From assembly GCA_045531685.1 (NCBI GenBank), contig JAZSEL010000045.1, positions 1 through 30,627 of the forward strand: 30,627 nucleotides of DNA. The letters are read 5' to 3'. This DNA comes from RGIG8767 sp045531685. Lineage in GTDB: Bacteria > Bacillota > Clostridia > Lachnospirales > Lachnospiraceae. The notes beneath the pieces are model-generated. The model saw only the letters and a program-made list of their open reading frames with translations, did not search any database and was not told the origin of the DNA. A program made the position numbers and the translations under genes. Of this stretch, positions 23,257-30,513 are shown in pieces; the stretch's first letter is position 1; each line of letters opens with the position of its first letter.

Positions 23257-23285
23257 ATCATAGCACGTAGCCCGATGCCTGTCAG
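23257..23285 (-). promoter_or_regulatory. promoter of the PP2C-kinase operon
   Basis: On the minus strand CTGACA (23280-23285) is followed after 17 bases by TATGAT (23257-23262). The start point lies near 23250, about 110 bases before the PP2C ATG. The transcript could continue through the kinase and PIN remnant into ispG-polC, since no terminator is visible in between. Confidence 0.72.
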
Positions 23286-23358
23286 TTTGGCAATTTGCCC
23301 AACAAAAAAAGCTCCATCAATCTGCACAACACAAAATCTTGTAGTCATATTCGCAAAC

Positions 23359-23392
23359 AAAAAAATCAGCCACAACATATGTTGTGACTGAT
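23359..23392 (-). terminator. terminator at the end of the pyrH-rseP block
   Basis: On the minus strand ATCAGTCACAAC pairs with GTTGTGGCTGAT (12 bp with one G-U, 4-base loop) and is followed by seven T residues. It lies 75 bases after the rseP stop codon. A strong intrinsic terminator. Confidence 0.93.
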
Positions 23393-23466
23393 ATAGAAAC
23401 ATTTCTGCTCTGCTCAATTTTTTCTACGCAAAAATCCCTTTTTGAAAAAGTTAAATATAAATTTAA

Positions 23467-24519
23467 CTACGAAAATAACCTTGCAATATCATTATACATA
23501 ACAAATACCATAAGCACCATTAATGCTACAAAACCGGCAAAATGAACCATTCCCTCTTTATCGGGTGGAATCGGTTTTCCTCTTACAGCCTCTATTAATA
23601 GAAATACCAAACGGCCACCATCAAGAGCAGGTAATGGAAGCAAATTCATTACTCCTAAATTTACGCTCAACAAAAGGGCGATATTTAACATATTAATTAA
23701 TACCACTCCAAAACCATACGGTGCTGCTTCCTCTGATATTTCACCGATTACCTGTGCCACTCCAATTGGTCCCGACACATCATCCTTACTGCCATTTCCG
23801 CTTATGAGCATTCCCAAACTCTTTAAGGTGGAGGTCAGGCAATAGCGGACCTCATAATAGGTATATGGAAACACATTGGCATTTTTACAATCCACATATT
23901 CCCCGTATCCCTGAAATCCAATCAGATATCTGCCATCTTCCTCACTGTATTTTGGAATCAAAGTGGTTTCATAGGACTTACCATCCCTTTCATAGGTGAT
24001 GGTCATATCGTCTCCTTTATTGATATACATATTAATGTATATCTCTCTGGCAAGATAGATTCTCTCACCATTCATATGGGTAATCACATCTCCGGGTTCT
24101 ATTCCGGCTTCCTGGGCCGGATACCCTTCTATTAATCCGTTAATTACCGGTCTGTCAGAACCGGAGAACCACACGATAATAAGAGCCAAGAGAAATCCCA
24201 GCAGAAAATTAAAGATCGGTCCGGCTACTACTGTTGAAATTCTTGCCCACACCGATGCTGCAGGAAAAGAGCCTTCTTCGTAGGTCCGGCCGTCTGCTCC
24301 TCCCAATTCGTCTTCGTTTTCAAAAACACAGGCACCGCCAATAGGTAAGAGGCGCAAACAATACTCGGTTTCTCCTTTTCTAAAATGCAAAAGCTTTGGT
24401 CCCATACCTACTGCAAATTCCATAACGTGAATTCCATTTGCCTTTGCCAATAGGAAATGTCCGAATTCGTGAGCTACCACCACCAATCCGAATATCAATA
24501 CAAAATAAATAATTGTCAC
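23467..24519 (-). CDS. rseP: site-2-type intramembrane zinc metalloprotease RseP
   Basis: A 350-residue S2P protease (RseP/RasP) that cuts transmembrane anti-sigma factors and signal-peptide remnants inside the membrane. It has the zinc motif HEFGH (His17, Glu18, His21) in the first membrane segment, a PDZ domain (about 125-195, YPAQEAGIEPGDVITHMNG) and the third-ligand motif NLLPLPALDGGR near residue 300. About four membrane segments are present and the length is normal. The start is a GTG at 24517-24519 with GAGGTG 5 bases upstream, giving MTIIYFVLIFGLVV. It follows dxr by 29 bases and is the last gene before the strong terminator, its usual position after dxr in Firmicutes. Confidence 0.96.
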   Translation of the reverse strand: MTIIYFVLIFGLVVVAHEFGHFLLAKANGIHVMEFAVGMGPKLLHFRKGETEYCLRLLPIGGACVFENEDELGGADGRTYEEGSFPAASVWARISTVVAGPIFNFLLGFLLALIIVWFSGSDRPVINGLIEGYPAQEAGIEPGDVITHMNGERIYLAREIYINMYINKGDDMTITYERDGKSYETTLIPKYSEEDGRYLIGFQGYGEYVDCKNANVFPYTYYEVRYCLTSTLKSLGMLISGNGSKDDVSGPIGVAQVIGEISEEAAPYGFGVVLINMLNIALLLSVNLGVMNLLPLPALDGGRLVFLLIEAVRGKPIPPDKEGMVHFAGFVALMVLMVFVMYNDIARLFS

Positions 24520-24548
24520 TCTTTCACCTCAGTTTATATCCATCTTTT

Positions 24549-25694
24549 CTAATTTAATTTAGATTTAATAAATTCATAGCATTCCTGCTCTGCTGCCAAA
24601 ATCTGCTCAACCGTTGGATTATCCACTACTTTATGATGTTCCATGGAAGAACGGATTAATTCATATATCTGTAAGAACTTAATTTTATTATCCAAGAATA
24701 ATGCAACTGCTTTTTCATTGGCGGCATTGAAAACCGTTGGCATACTTCCGCCAATTCTGGACGCTTCATACGCCATGGCAAGACCTTCAAAGGTTTCCAT
24801 ATCCGGTCTTTCAAAGGTCATATTGGCAAGTTCGTAAAAATCCACCTGATTATTCTGCATTGGCAAACGCTTTGGATAAAACAGGGCATACTGAATCGGA
24901 AGCTTCATATCCGGAACTCCCATCTGTCCGATTACTGCCCCGTCCTTAAACTGGACTGCCGAATGGAGAATACTCTGAGGCTGAATCAACACCTGAATCT
25001 GCTCTAGCTGTACATCAAAAAGCCATTTTGCCTCAATTACCTCCAATCCCTTATTTACCAGGGAAGCGGAATCAATGGTAATCTTACGTCCCATGGACCA
25101 ATTAGGATGCTTCAAGGCATCTGCGGCCGTCATAGCAACCAATTCTTCTCTCTTTTTTCCCCGGAACGGTCCCCCGGATGCCGTTAAGAGAATCTTATCA
25201 ATCCCCTCTTTATCCTGTCCCTGCAAGGACTGGAAAATGGCACTGTGTTCACTATCTACCGGCAATATGGATACTCCCATTTTTGCTGCTAACGGCATGA
25301 TAATATGACCGGCGGTAACCAATGTTTCTTTATTGGCAAGTGCAATATCTTTTCCGCTTTCAATAGCAGCAATGGTTGGTCTTATACCAATCATTCCCAC
25401 TATGGCAGTAACCAGCATTTCGGATTCCGGCATAACCGCAATTTCCAGCAATCCGTCCATACCGCATACTATCTTTGTACCCAAATCAGCAACTGCTTCT
25501 TTTAACAGTTTTCCCGCTTCTTCGTCCCACATACATGCAATACGGGGATGAAATTCACGAATCTGTGCTTCCATCAGGGTTACATTGGTACCGGCTGCCA
25601 AAGCCACTACCTCCAGATTCCCCTGCTCACGTACGATTTCCAATGTCTGGGTTCCGATGGACCCGGTAGATCCTAATATTGCAATCTTTTTCAT
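24549..25694 (-). CDS. dxr: 1-deoxy-D-xylulose 5-phosphate reductoisomerase Dxr
   Basis: Dxr converts DXP to MEP with NADPH, the first committed step of the MEP pathway, and is the fosmidomycin target. The 381-residue protein has the NADPH motif ILGSTGSIGTQTLEIV at the start, ALANKETLVTAG, the metal and substrate region PVDSEHSAIFQ, the catalytic-loop region HPNWSMGRKITIDSASLVNK, and the C-terminal helical domain with NAANEKAVALFLD. All are as in the family. GGAGAG precedes the ATG. It follows cdsA by 57 bases across a hairpin and precedes rseP by 29 bases. Confidence 0.97.
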   Translation of the reverse strand: MKKIAILGSTGSIGTQTLEIVREQGNLEVVALAAGTNVTLMEAQIREFHPRIACMWDEEAGKLLKEAVADLGTKIVCGMDGLLEIAVMPESEMLVTAIVGMIGIRPTIAAIESGKDIALANKETLVTAGHIIMPLAAKMGVSILPVDSEHSAIFQSLQGQDKEGIDKILLTASGGPFRGKKREELVAMTAADALKHPNWSMGRKITIDSASLVNKGLEVIEAKWLFDVQLEQIQVLIQPQSILHSAVQFKDGAVIGQMGVPDMKLPIQYALFYPKRLPMQNNQVDFYELANMTFERPDMETFEGLAMAYEASRIGGSMPTVFNAANEKAVALFLDNKIKFLQIYELIRSSMEHHKVVDNPTVEQILAAEQECYEFIKSKLN

Positions 25695-25718
25695 ATGCTC
25701 TCCATTCTAAATACAGAA

Positions 25719-25746
25719 ATTCTTAGCCTATCTGCAGGCTAAGAAT
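25719..25746 (-). other. perfect 11-bp hairpin between cdsA and dxr
   Basis: ATTCTTAGCCT (25719-25729) and AGGCTAAGAAT (25736-25746) are exact complements with a 6-base loop, 5 bases after the cdsA stop. On the minus strand TTCTGTATTTAG follows, a weak U-tract. Read-through into dxr is expected because no new promoter is visible. Confidence 0.75.
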
Positions 25747-25751
25747 CTCCT

Positions 25752-26561
25752 CTACACAAAATAGTAAACTAAAAAGTAGATAATCGGTGCCGTTACAATC
25801 ACACTATCAAACCGGTCCATAATTCCTCCATGACCCGGAATGAGATTACCATAGTCCTTAATCTCATGGTTACGTTTTATGGCTGAAGCCGCCAAATCCC
25901 CAATTTGGGAAATGACACTCCCCAATGCTCCCAATAGCGCACATACCATAATCAGATTCACTTCCTGTCCTACCTTAGTTGCGAAAATATAACCGAACAG
26001 GGCACCTGCAAGCGCGGAGCCGATTACACCACCAATACTTCCTTCTATGGATTTTTTCGGACTTAATACCGGTGCCAGTTTATGTTTTCCTAATAACATT
26101 CCTGTGAAATATGCAAATGTATCACTAATCCAAGAAGCCACAAATACCATCCACACCAAATAAATTCCATATTGGGTTTCCCTTATGCGGTAGATAAACG
26201 AAAACATAACCGGAGCATACAGGACACAGAAATATGCTGCCATTATCTGCTCTGCATGAAACTTAGGAAATGCAAACACATATACTCCCATCACACTTAA
26301 GAAAAACAAAACCGCCCATAATAATACCAGGGTATCTTTGCCCAAAAAAACGGTAATTCCGTAGAATGCTGCAATTGCCAGATAGCAAACCACTTCAAGT
26401 GCATTCACTTTTTGGGTATGAACCTTACATGCCTTGGACAACTCATAAAATCCAATACAGGAAATAGTAAATAGAACCGCTGCCAGTAAAAAACCACCGG
26501 AAAGAATGGTAACAAGGGCTATTACAACCAAAACCGCACCACTAATACATCTGGTTACCAT
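25752..26561 (-). CDS. cdsA: phosphatidate cytidylyltransferase CdsA
   Basis: CdsA makes CDP-diacylglycerol from phosphatidate and CTP, the branch point of phospholipid synthesis, in the membrane. The 269-residue protein has about eight hydrophobic segments and the C-terminal signature SQIGDLAASAIKRNHEIKD then PGHGGIMDRFDS, preceded by SDTFAYFTG and LSPKKSIEGS. It starts 2 bases after the uppS stop, with its AAGGAGG ribosome site inside the uppS end, so the two are tightly coupled. Length and motifs are normal. Confidence 0.97.
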   Translation of the reverse strand: MVTRCISGAVLVVIALVTILSGGFLLAAVLFTISCIGFYELSKACKVHTQKVNALEVVCYLAIAAFYGITVFLGKDTLVLLWAVLFFLSVMGVYVFAFPKFHAEQIMAAYFCVLYAPVMFSFIYRIRETQYGIYLVWMVFVASWISDTFAYFTGMLLGKHKLAPVLSPKKSIEGSIGGVIGSALAGALFGYIFATKVGQEVNLIMVCALLGALGSVISQIGDLAASAIKRNHEIKDYGNLIPGHGGIMDRFDSVIVTAPIIYFLVYYFV

Positions 26562-26563
26562 GG

Positions 26564-27271
26564 CTATTCCTCCTTTATCCCACCATACTTTCTGTCTCTT
26601 TGATTATATGCAGCTATGGCTTTTTCCAATTCTTCTTTTGAAAAATCAGGCCATGCTACCGGTGTAAAATAAAATTCTGTATAGGCATTCTGCCACAATA
26701 AAAAGTTGGAAATACGCTGTTCCCCACAGGTGCGGATTAATAAATCCGGTGCCGGAATCCCTGCGGTATCCAGATGCTCCTCAATCACCTGTTCCGTAAT
26801 CACCTCCGGCGAAAGTTCGCCTGCCTGCACCTTATGGGCGATTTTTCCTACTGCTCTTCTAATCTCATCCCGTCCGCCATAATTAATAGCAATCTGGAAA
26901 TGTAATCCCGTATTATTTTTTGTTGCCTCTTCCAGATCCGCAATTTTTTCCTGAATATCCGCATCCAGTCTTGTCTTATCTCCAATTACACGTACACACA
27001 TATTATTCTGATTGGCACGCTTCTTGCAGTTTACCATGTAATTACGCAGTAATTTCATAAGTGCAGATACCTCTTCATCCGGTCTGCTCCAATTTTCGGT
27101 TGAAAAAGCGTATACGGTAAAATACTGAATTCCCATATGATACGTAATTTCACACATATCCTCTACCGTCTTGGCGCCCTGAATATGTCCAAACGTTCTT
27201 GGCTTTCCATGTGCCTTAGCCCATCTTCCGTTTCCATCTAAAATAATCGCAACATGATTTGGAATCTGCAT
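26564..27271 (-). CDS. uppS: isoprenyl transferase UppS (undecaprenyl diphosphate synthase)
   Basis: UppS condenses isopentenyl diphosphate units in cis to make undecaprenyl diphosphate, the carrier lipid of the cell wall. The 235-residue protein has the catalytic-Asp motif AIILDGNGRWAK near the start, the substrate motifs GHIQGAKTV and YAFSTENWSRP, and the C-terminal RTCGEQRISNFLLWQ and EFYFTPVAWPDF. The frame extends 12 codons further upstream; I chose the ATG at 27271 because GGTGG-AAGGA lies just before it and MQIPNHVAIILDGN is the normal N-terminus. It follows frr by about 150 bases, including a hairpin, and is coupled to cdsA. Confidence 0.96.
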   Translation of the reverse strand: MQIPNHVAIILDGNGRWAKAHGKPRTFGHIQGAKTVEDMCEITYHMGIQYFTVYAFSTENWSRPDEEVSALMKLLRNYMVNCKKRANQNNMCVRVIGDKTRLDADIQEKIADLEEATKNNTGLHFQIAINYGGRDEIRRAVGKIAHKVQAGELSPEVITEQVIEEHLDTAGIPAPDLLIRTCGEQRISNFLLWQNAYTEFYFTPVAWPDFSKEELEKAIAAYNQRDRKYGGIKEE

Positions 27272-27375
27272 AGTCCTTCCACCCTTTCTGCTACTTGTTA
27301 CCATCATAGAACAATCCTTTACAGACTTTCTACTGATACAAATACGTAAGTCACAATATGAATTACGCTAACATA

Positions 27376-27409
27376 AAGAGAGGACACACCATTAAGTCTG
27401 CCCCCTCTT
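27376..27409 (-). terminator. hairpin between frr and uppS, near-copy of the rimP-leader hairpin
   Basis: On the minus strand AAGAGGGGGCA pairs with TGTCCTCTCTT (11 bp with G-U pairs) around a 12-base loop, 9 bases after the frr stop, followed by TATGTTAG (a poor U-tract). Its arms differ from those of the rimP-leader hairpin (7056-7082) at only one position each. It is a leaky terminator or a regulatory element ahead of uppS. Confidence 0.65.
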
Positions 27410-27418
27410 ATATAATTC

Positions 27419-27970
27419 TTATACTGTCATGATTTCTTTTGATTTTGCATCAATTGCAGCATCTACATCCTTAACAAACTGGTCAGTCATCTTTTGAAGC
27501 TTGTCCTGTAAGTCTTTGATTTCGTCTTCGGAAACTTCTTCTTTTGCCAGTTTCTTAAATGCATCATTACCATCACGACGGATGTTACGGATTGCTACTT
27601 TAGCATCTTCGCCTTTTTTCTTAACATCCTTAACTAAATCCTTTCTTCTTTCCTCTGTTAATTCCGGGAATACCAAACGGATTACAGAGCCATCATTGGA
27701 AGGATTAATTCCGATGTCTGACATCATGATAGCCTTTTCAATCTCTTTAATTAAAGATTTTTCCCACGGAGCAATCTGAAGCATACGTGGTTCCGGAACG
27801 GAAATATTACCAACCTGCTGGATTGGTGTTGGTGTTCCGTAGTAATCTACTTTGATTTTATCCAATACATGCGGGTTGGCACGACCTGCACGAATTCCCT
27901 GATAATCGCTCTGCAAATGTGCAATTGCCTTTTCCATTTTATCATTATATACTTGTAATCTTGCGTCCAT
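27419..27970 (-). CDS. frr: ribosome recycling factor
   Basis: RRF splits post-termination ribosomes together with EF-G. The 183-residue protein has the usual three-helix bundle and hinge domain: AIAHLQSDYQGIRAGRANPH, VDYYGTPTPIQQVGNISVPE, the IEKAIMMSDIGINPSNDGS segment, and FPELTEERRKDLVKDVKKKG. The last stretch is the most conserved part of the family. GAGG lies before the ATG. It starts 23 bases after pyrH, the universal pairing. Nothing is unusual in the protein. Confidence 0.97.
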   Translation of the reverse strand: MDARLQVYNDKMEKAIAHLQSDYQGIRAGRANPHVLDKIKVDYYGTPTPIQQVGNISVPEPRMLQIAPWEKSLIKEIEKAIMMSDIGINPSNDGSVIRLVFPELTEERRKDLVKDVKKKGEDAKVAIRNIRRDGNDAFKKLAKEEVSEDEIKDLQDKLQKMTDQFVKDVDAAIDAKSKEIMTV

Positions 27971-27993
27971 ATTTCTGCCCTCTCTTTGCTATA

Positions 27994-28689
27994 TTATACC
28001 GTTACCTTGGTACCTTTAAACTCGCCTTTTACTGCGTTTACAATACTGTTTTCTTCGTTAAGTCCGAATACCCACATCGGCATTTTATTTTCCTTTGCCA
28101 AAACAGAGGCTGTCATATCAACCACCTGAAGATTCTTTTCTACGACCTCATCAATGGATATGACATCATACTTCTTCGCATTCGGATTTGTCTTCGGGTC
28201 AGAATCATAAACCCCGTCAATTGCCTTTGCAAGAAGAATAACATCGGCTTCTACTTCAATTGCTCTAAGAACCGTAGGCGTATCTGTTGAAAAATACGGA
28301 TGTCCTGCTCCGCCTGCAAAGAACACTACCATGCCCTTTTCAAAATATTTGTTGGCTCTGTCCTTAGAAAATAATTTGGTAAATGTACCGCATTCAAACG
28401 GAGTAAGTATATTAGTCATCATACCCACGGAGCGGAAAATCTCGGACACGTAGATACAATTCATGATAGTAGCCAACATTCCGATCTGATCGGCTTTTGT
28501 ACGGTCAATATTCTCACTGGTACGTCCTCTCCAGAAATTACCTCCGCCGATTACAATACCAACCTGTATTCCATCATCCACCAGCTCTTTTACCTGAAGT
28601 GCCACTTTACGGACTGTCGGTTCGTCAAAGCCTGTCTTTTTCTCACCCGCAAGAGCCTCACCACTCAGCTTTAATATAATCCTCTTCAT
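27994..28689 (-). CDS. pyrH: UMP kinase PyrH
   Basis: PyrH phosphorylates UMP to UDP with ATP, as a hexamer regulated by GTP and UTP in bacteria. The 231-residue protein has the amino-acid-kinase-fold motifs LKLSGEALAG, VIGGGNFWRG, ATIMNCIYVSE and the substrate segment FFAGGAGHPYFSTDTPTVLRA, then LLAKAIDGVYDSDPK. GGAGAG lies 5 bases before the ATG. It starts 55 bases after the bactofilin gene. The rpsB-tsf pair that often precedes pyrH is not here, and no separate promoter is obvious in the gap. Confidence 0.97.
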   Translation of the reverse strand: MKRIILKLSGEALAGEKKTGFDEPTVRKVALQVKELVDDGIQVGIVIGGGNFWRGRTSENIDRTKADQIGMLATIMNCIYVSEIFRSVGMMTNILTPFECGTFTKLFSKDRANKYFEKGMVVFFAGGAGHPYFSTDTPTVLRAIEVEADVILLAKAIDGVYDSDPKTNPNAKKYDVISIDEVVEKNLQVVDMTASVLAKENKMPMWVFGLNEENSIVNAVKGEFKGTKVTV

Positions 28690-28744
28690 GCTGTCTCTCC
28701 TTTATTCTGCCATTTTTCTATGTCTGAAATCCTATGGTGTAACA

Positions 28745-29467
28745 TTAATCACGGAAGAATGAAGACGGACTAACCTCTGCGTAACACTGTGAACAAAGAC
28801 CTTCAATAACAGCGCCGTTATTAATCTGTACGGATTTTGACTTAATATTTCCCATAACAATCGCGGATGCGTCTAAAATAACCGGACCCTTTACGTCAAT
28901 ATCGCCCTTAACCGCACCTGCTATTACAGCACTGGTTGCATAAATATTACCACGGATAACCGAATCACAGCCAATCGTAACGCTTCCGTAGCTTGTAATA
29001 TCGCCAACCACCTTTGCACTCTGTGCATACACTTCTGCTGCTTCTGAATTACCTGTAATATTACCTGTTACATTAATTTTTCCGAGAACTTTAATATTTC
29101 CATTAACAGAACCAAATAAATCCAATGAGCCGTCTGCTTCAATATCTCCGTTTACCACTACATTTCTGGTAATGGTAGATACTTCATTGGATGCATCGCA
29201 AACCTCTTCTACTACTTCTGCAATGCCAACAAGAGGAATATCTGTTGCTATCTCTGCCATTGCTTCTGTTTCCAGACTCTTTGCTCCCAATTCTTCCTCA
29301 AACTCCGCCTCAGCTGCTTCGAACAACGCTTCCGTATCTGATAATTCACTTATCTCAGTAACCTCTTCTTCTGCTACTTCTTCCACTTCCACATCTACTT
29401 CTTCACTTGGAACAAGTTCGTTCACTGCCTGAGACAAATCTTCTTTTAATTCTGAAAAAAAGCCCAT
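28745..29467 (-). CDS. bactofilin-family polymer-forming cytoskeletal protein
   Basis: A 240-residue bactofilin (DUF583). Bactofilins polymerise without nucleotide into filaments, often membrane-associated, that position cell-wall enzymes. The N-terminus MGFFSELKEDLSQAV is amphipathic, followed by an acidic disordered stretch of about 75 residues (rich in Glu). The core (about 100-225) is a right-handed beta-helix of repeating rungs such as VVVNGDIEADGSLDLFGSVN and GAVKGDIDVKGPVIL. The C-terminus VSPSSFF is a family-like hydrophobic tail. AACGGAGGA precedes the ATG. It lies 25 bases after the polysaccharide deacetylase gene, so the pair probably acts together at the cell wall. Confidence 0.9.
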   Translation of the reverse strand: MGFFSELKEDLSQAVNELVPSEEVDVEVEEVAEEEVTEISELSDTEALFEAAEAEFEEELGAKSLETEAMAEIATDIPLVGIAEVVEEVCDASNEVSTITRNVVVNGDIEADGSLDLFGSVNGNIKVLGKINVTGNITGNSEAAEVYAQSAKVVGDITSYGSVTIGCDSVIRGNIYATSAVIAGAVKGDIDVKGPVILDASAIVMGNIKSKSVQINNGAVIEGLCSQCYAEVSPSSFFRD

Positions 29468-29492
29468 TGTCTTATCCTCCGTTTTCTTTTGA

Positions 29493-30419
29493 TTAATGGT
29501 GTACTACTACTGTCTCTTCCGTAATCGGTAATATCTCTGTATCTTCCATTGCCAGAATCTTTTCTATTACCTCCGGCAATGCTTCTACTGTAGAAGATTT
29601 ATTGGATGCATCATGCATAAGTATAACTGCATTTTCAAATGCTTCCAGATTGGCTGTACAATTATATACAATTTCCTCTGCCGAACGCATAGGACTCGCA
29701 GCATCCTTACTGGATACATTCCAATCAAAATATGTAATACTGTTATCTGTCAAATAATCACAAAATACCGACATTGGCAATTCGCTTACCGTATTACTGC
29801 TTCCACCCGGAAAGCGGTAAAAGAGGGGGCTTATTCCCGTAGTATCTTCGATATATGACTGTAATTTCAGCAAATCACTGCCAAACTCATCCTCTGACTT
29901 GTATATCTCTCCATACCTGTGACTATAGGAATGCATCCCCAATGTATGCCCTCCGTCCACAATGGCACGATACCATTCCGGATGAGATACGGCTTGCTGT
30001 CCGGTAACAAAAAATGTGGCTTTCACATCATATTCTGCCAATATTGCTAAGATTGCTTCCGTGTTTTCGCTTGGTCCGTCGTCAAATGTAAGATACACCT
30101 TCCTATTGGAAACAGGTTCCTCTACAACCTCTTCTTCGGGAAGTACCTCTTCTTCTTCCATCTCAACAATTTCCTCTAAAAAGAGCTCATCATCCAAATG
30201 AAAGGAACCATCGGACATAGCCTCCAGCAAAGCCTCACATCTTGCATCCGATTCCTTCAATGCTTCTTTTAAGGAGGATACTCTCCATAGCAACACCCCG
30301 CATCCTACCATTGGTATCAGGATGGCGGCCAGAACCGTGCCTATAATTATTCTCTTTAATCGGTTAATTCGTTTACGCCTTGCCGCATTTGCGGAAGTGT
30401 TTTGTGCAGACACTGCCAT
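29493..30419 (-). CDS. membrane-anchored polysaccharide deacetylase (CE4, NodB-like)
   Basis: A 308-residue type II membrane protein. A basic cytoplasmic start with RRKRINRLKR precedes one membrane segment (about 24-46), a short coiled coil and an acidic linker (about 75-102). The external CE4 domain (about 106-300) has TFDDGPS (motif 1, 111-117), HSYSH (motif 2, zinc ligands 163 and 167), RFPGG (motif 3), FDWN and LMHD (the final catalytic His). The fold removes N-acetyl groups from peptidoglycan or similar polymers, which would limit lysozyme attack. It has its own near-consensus promoter (30455-30483) and an AGGAAG ribosome site. It is followed by a bactofilin. The substrate is inferred. 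Confidence 0.92.
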   Translation of the reverse strand: MAVSAQNTSANAARRKRINRLKRIIIGTVLAAILIPMVGCGVLLWRVSSLKEALKESDARCEALLEAMSDGSFHLDDELFLEEIVEMEEEEVLPEEEVVEEPVSNRKVYLTFDDGPSENTEAILAILAEYDVKATFFVTGQQAVSHPEWYRAIVDGGHTLGMHSYSHRYGEIYKSEDEFGSDLLKLQSYIEDTTGISPLFYRFPGGSSNTVSELPMSVFCDYLTDNSITYFDWNVSSKDAASPMRSAEEIVYNCTANLEAFENAVILMHDASNKSSTVEALPEVIEKILAMEDTEILPITEETVVVHH

Positions 30420-30454
30420 TTACTGCTTCCTGCCATACTTTTGTTATCTTTTTT

Positions 30455-30483
30455 ATTATATTAGAACTTACACCTTTTTGCAA
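30455..30483 (-). promoter_or_regulatory. sigma-A promoter of the deacetylase-bactofilin (and probably pyrH) operon
   Basis: On the minus strand TTGCAA (30478-30483), a 17-base spacer and a perfect TATAAT (30455-30460), about 36 bases before the deacetylase ATG. No terminator is visible between here and pyrH. Confidence 0.88.
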
Positions 30484-30513
30484 TGAAGATTCTGTTTCTG
30501 CGGGGAAAACACC

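Larger units (their letters stand above)
23142..23466. other. 325-base intergenic region between rseP and the PP2C gene
   Basis: This gap holds the strong rseP-operon terminator (23359-23392), the PP2C-kinase promoter (23257-23285), a short palindrome GGCAA-T-TTGCC (23289-23299) just upstream of the -35 box that could be an operator, and a leader of about 110 bases. I see no coding sequence or structured RNA of a known class in it. Confidence 0.6.
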
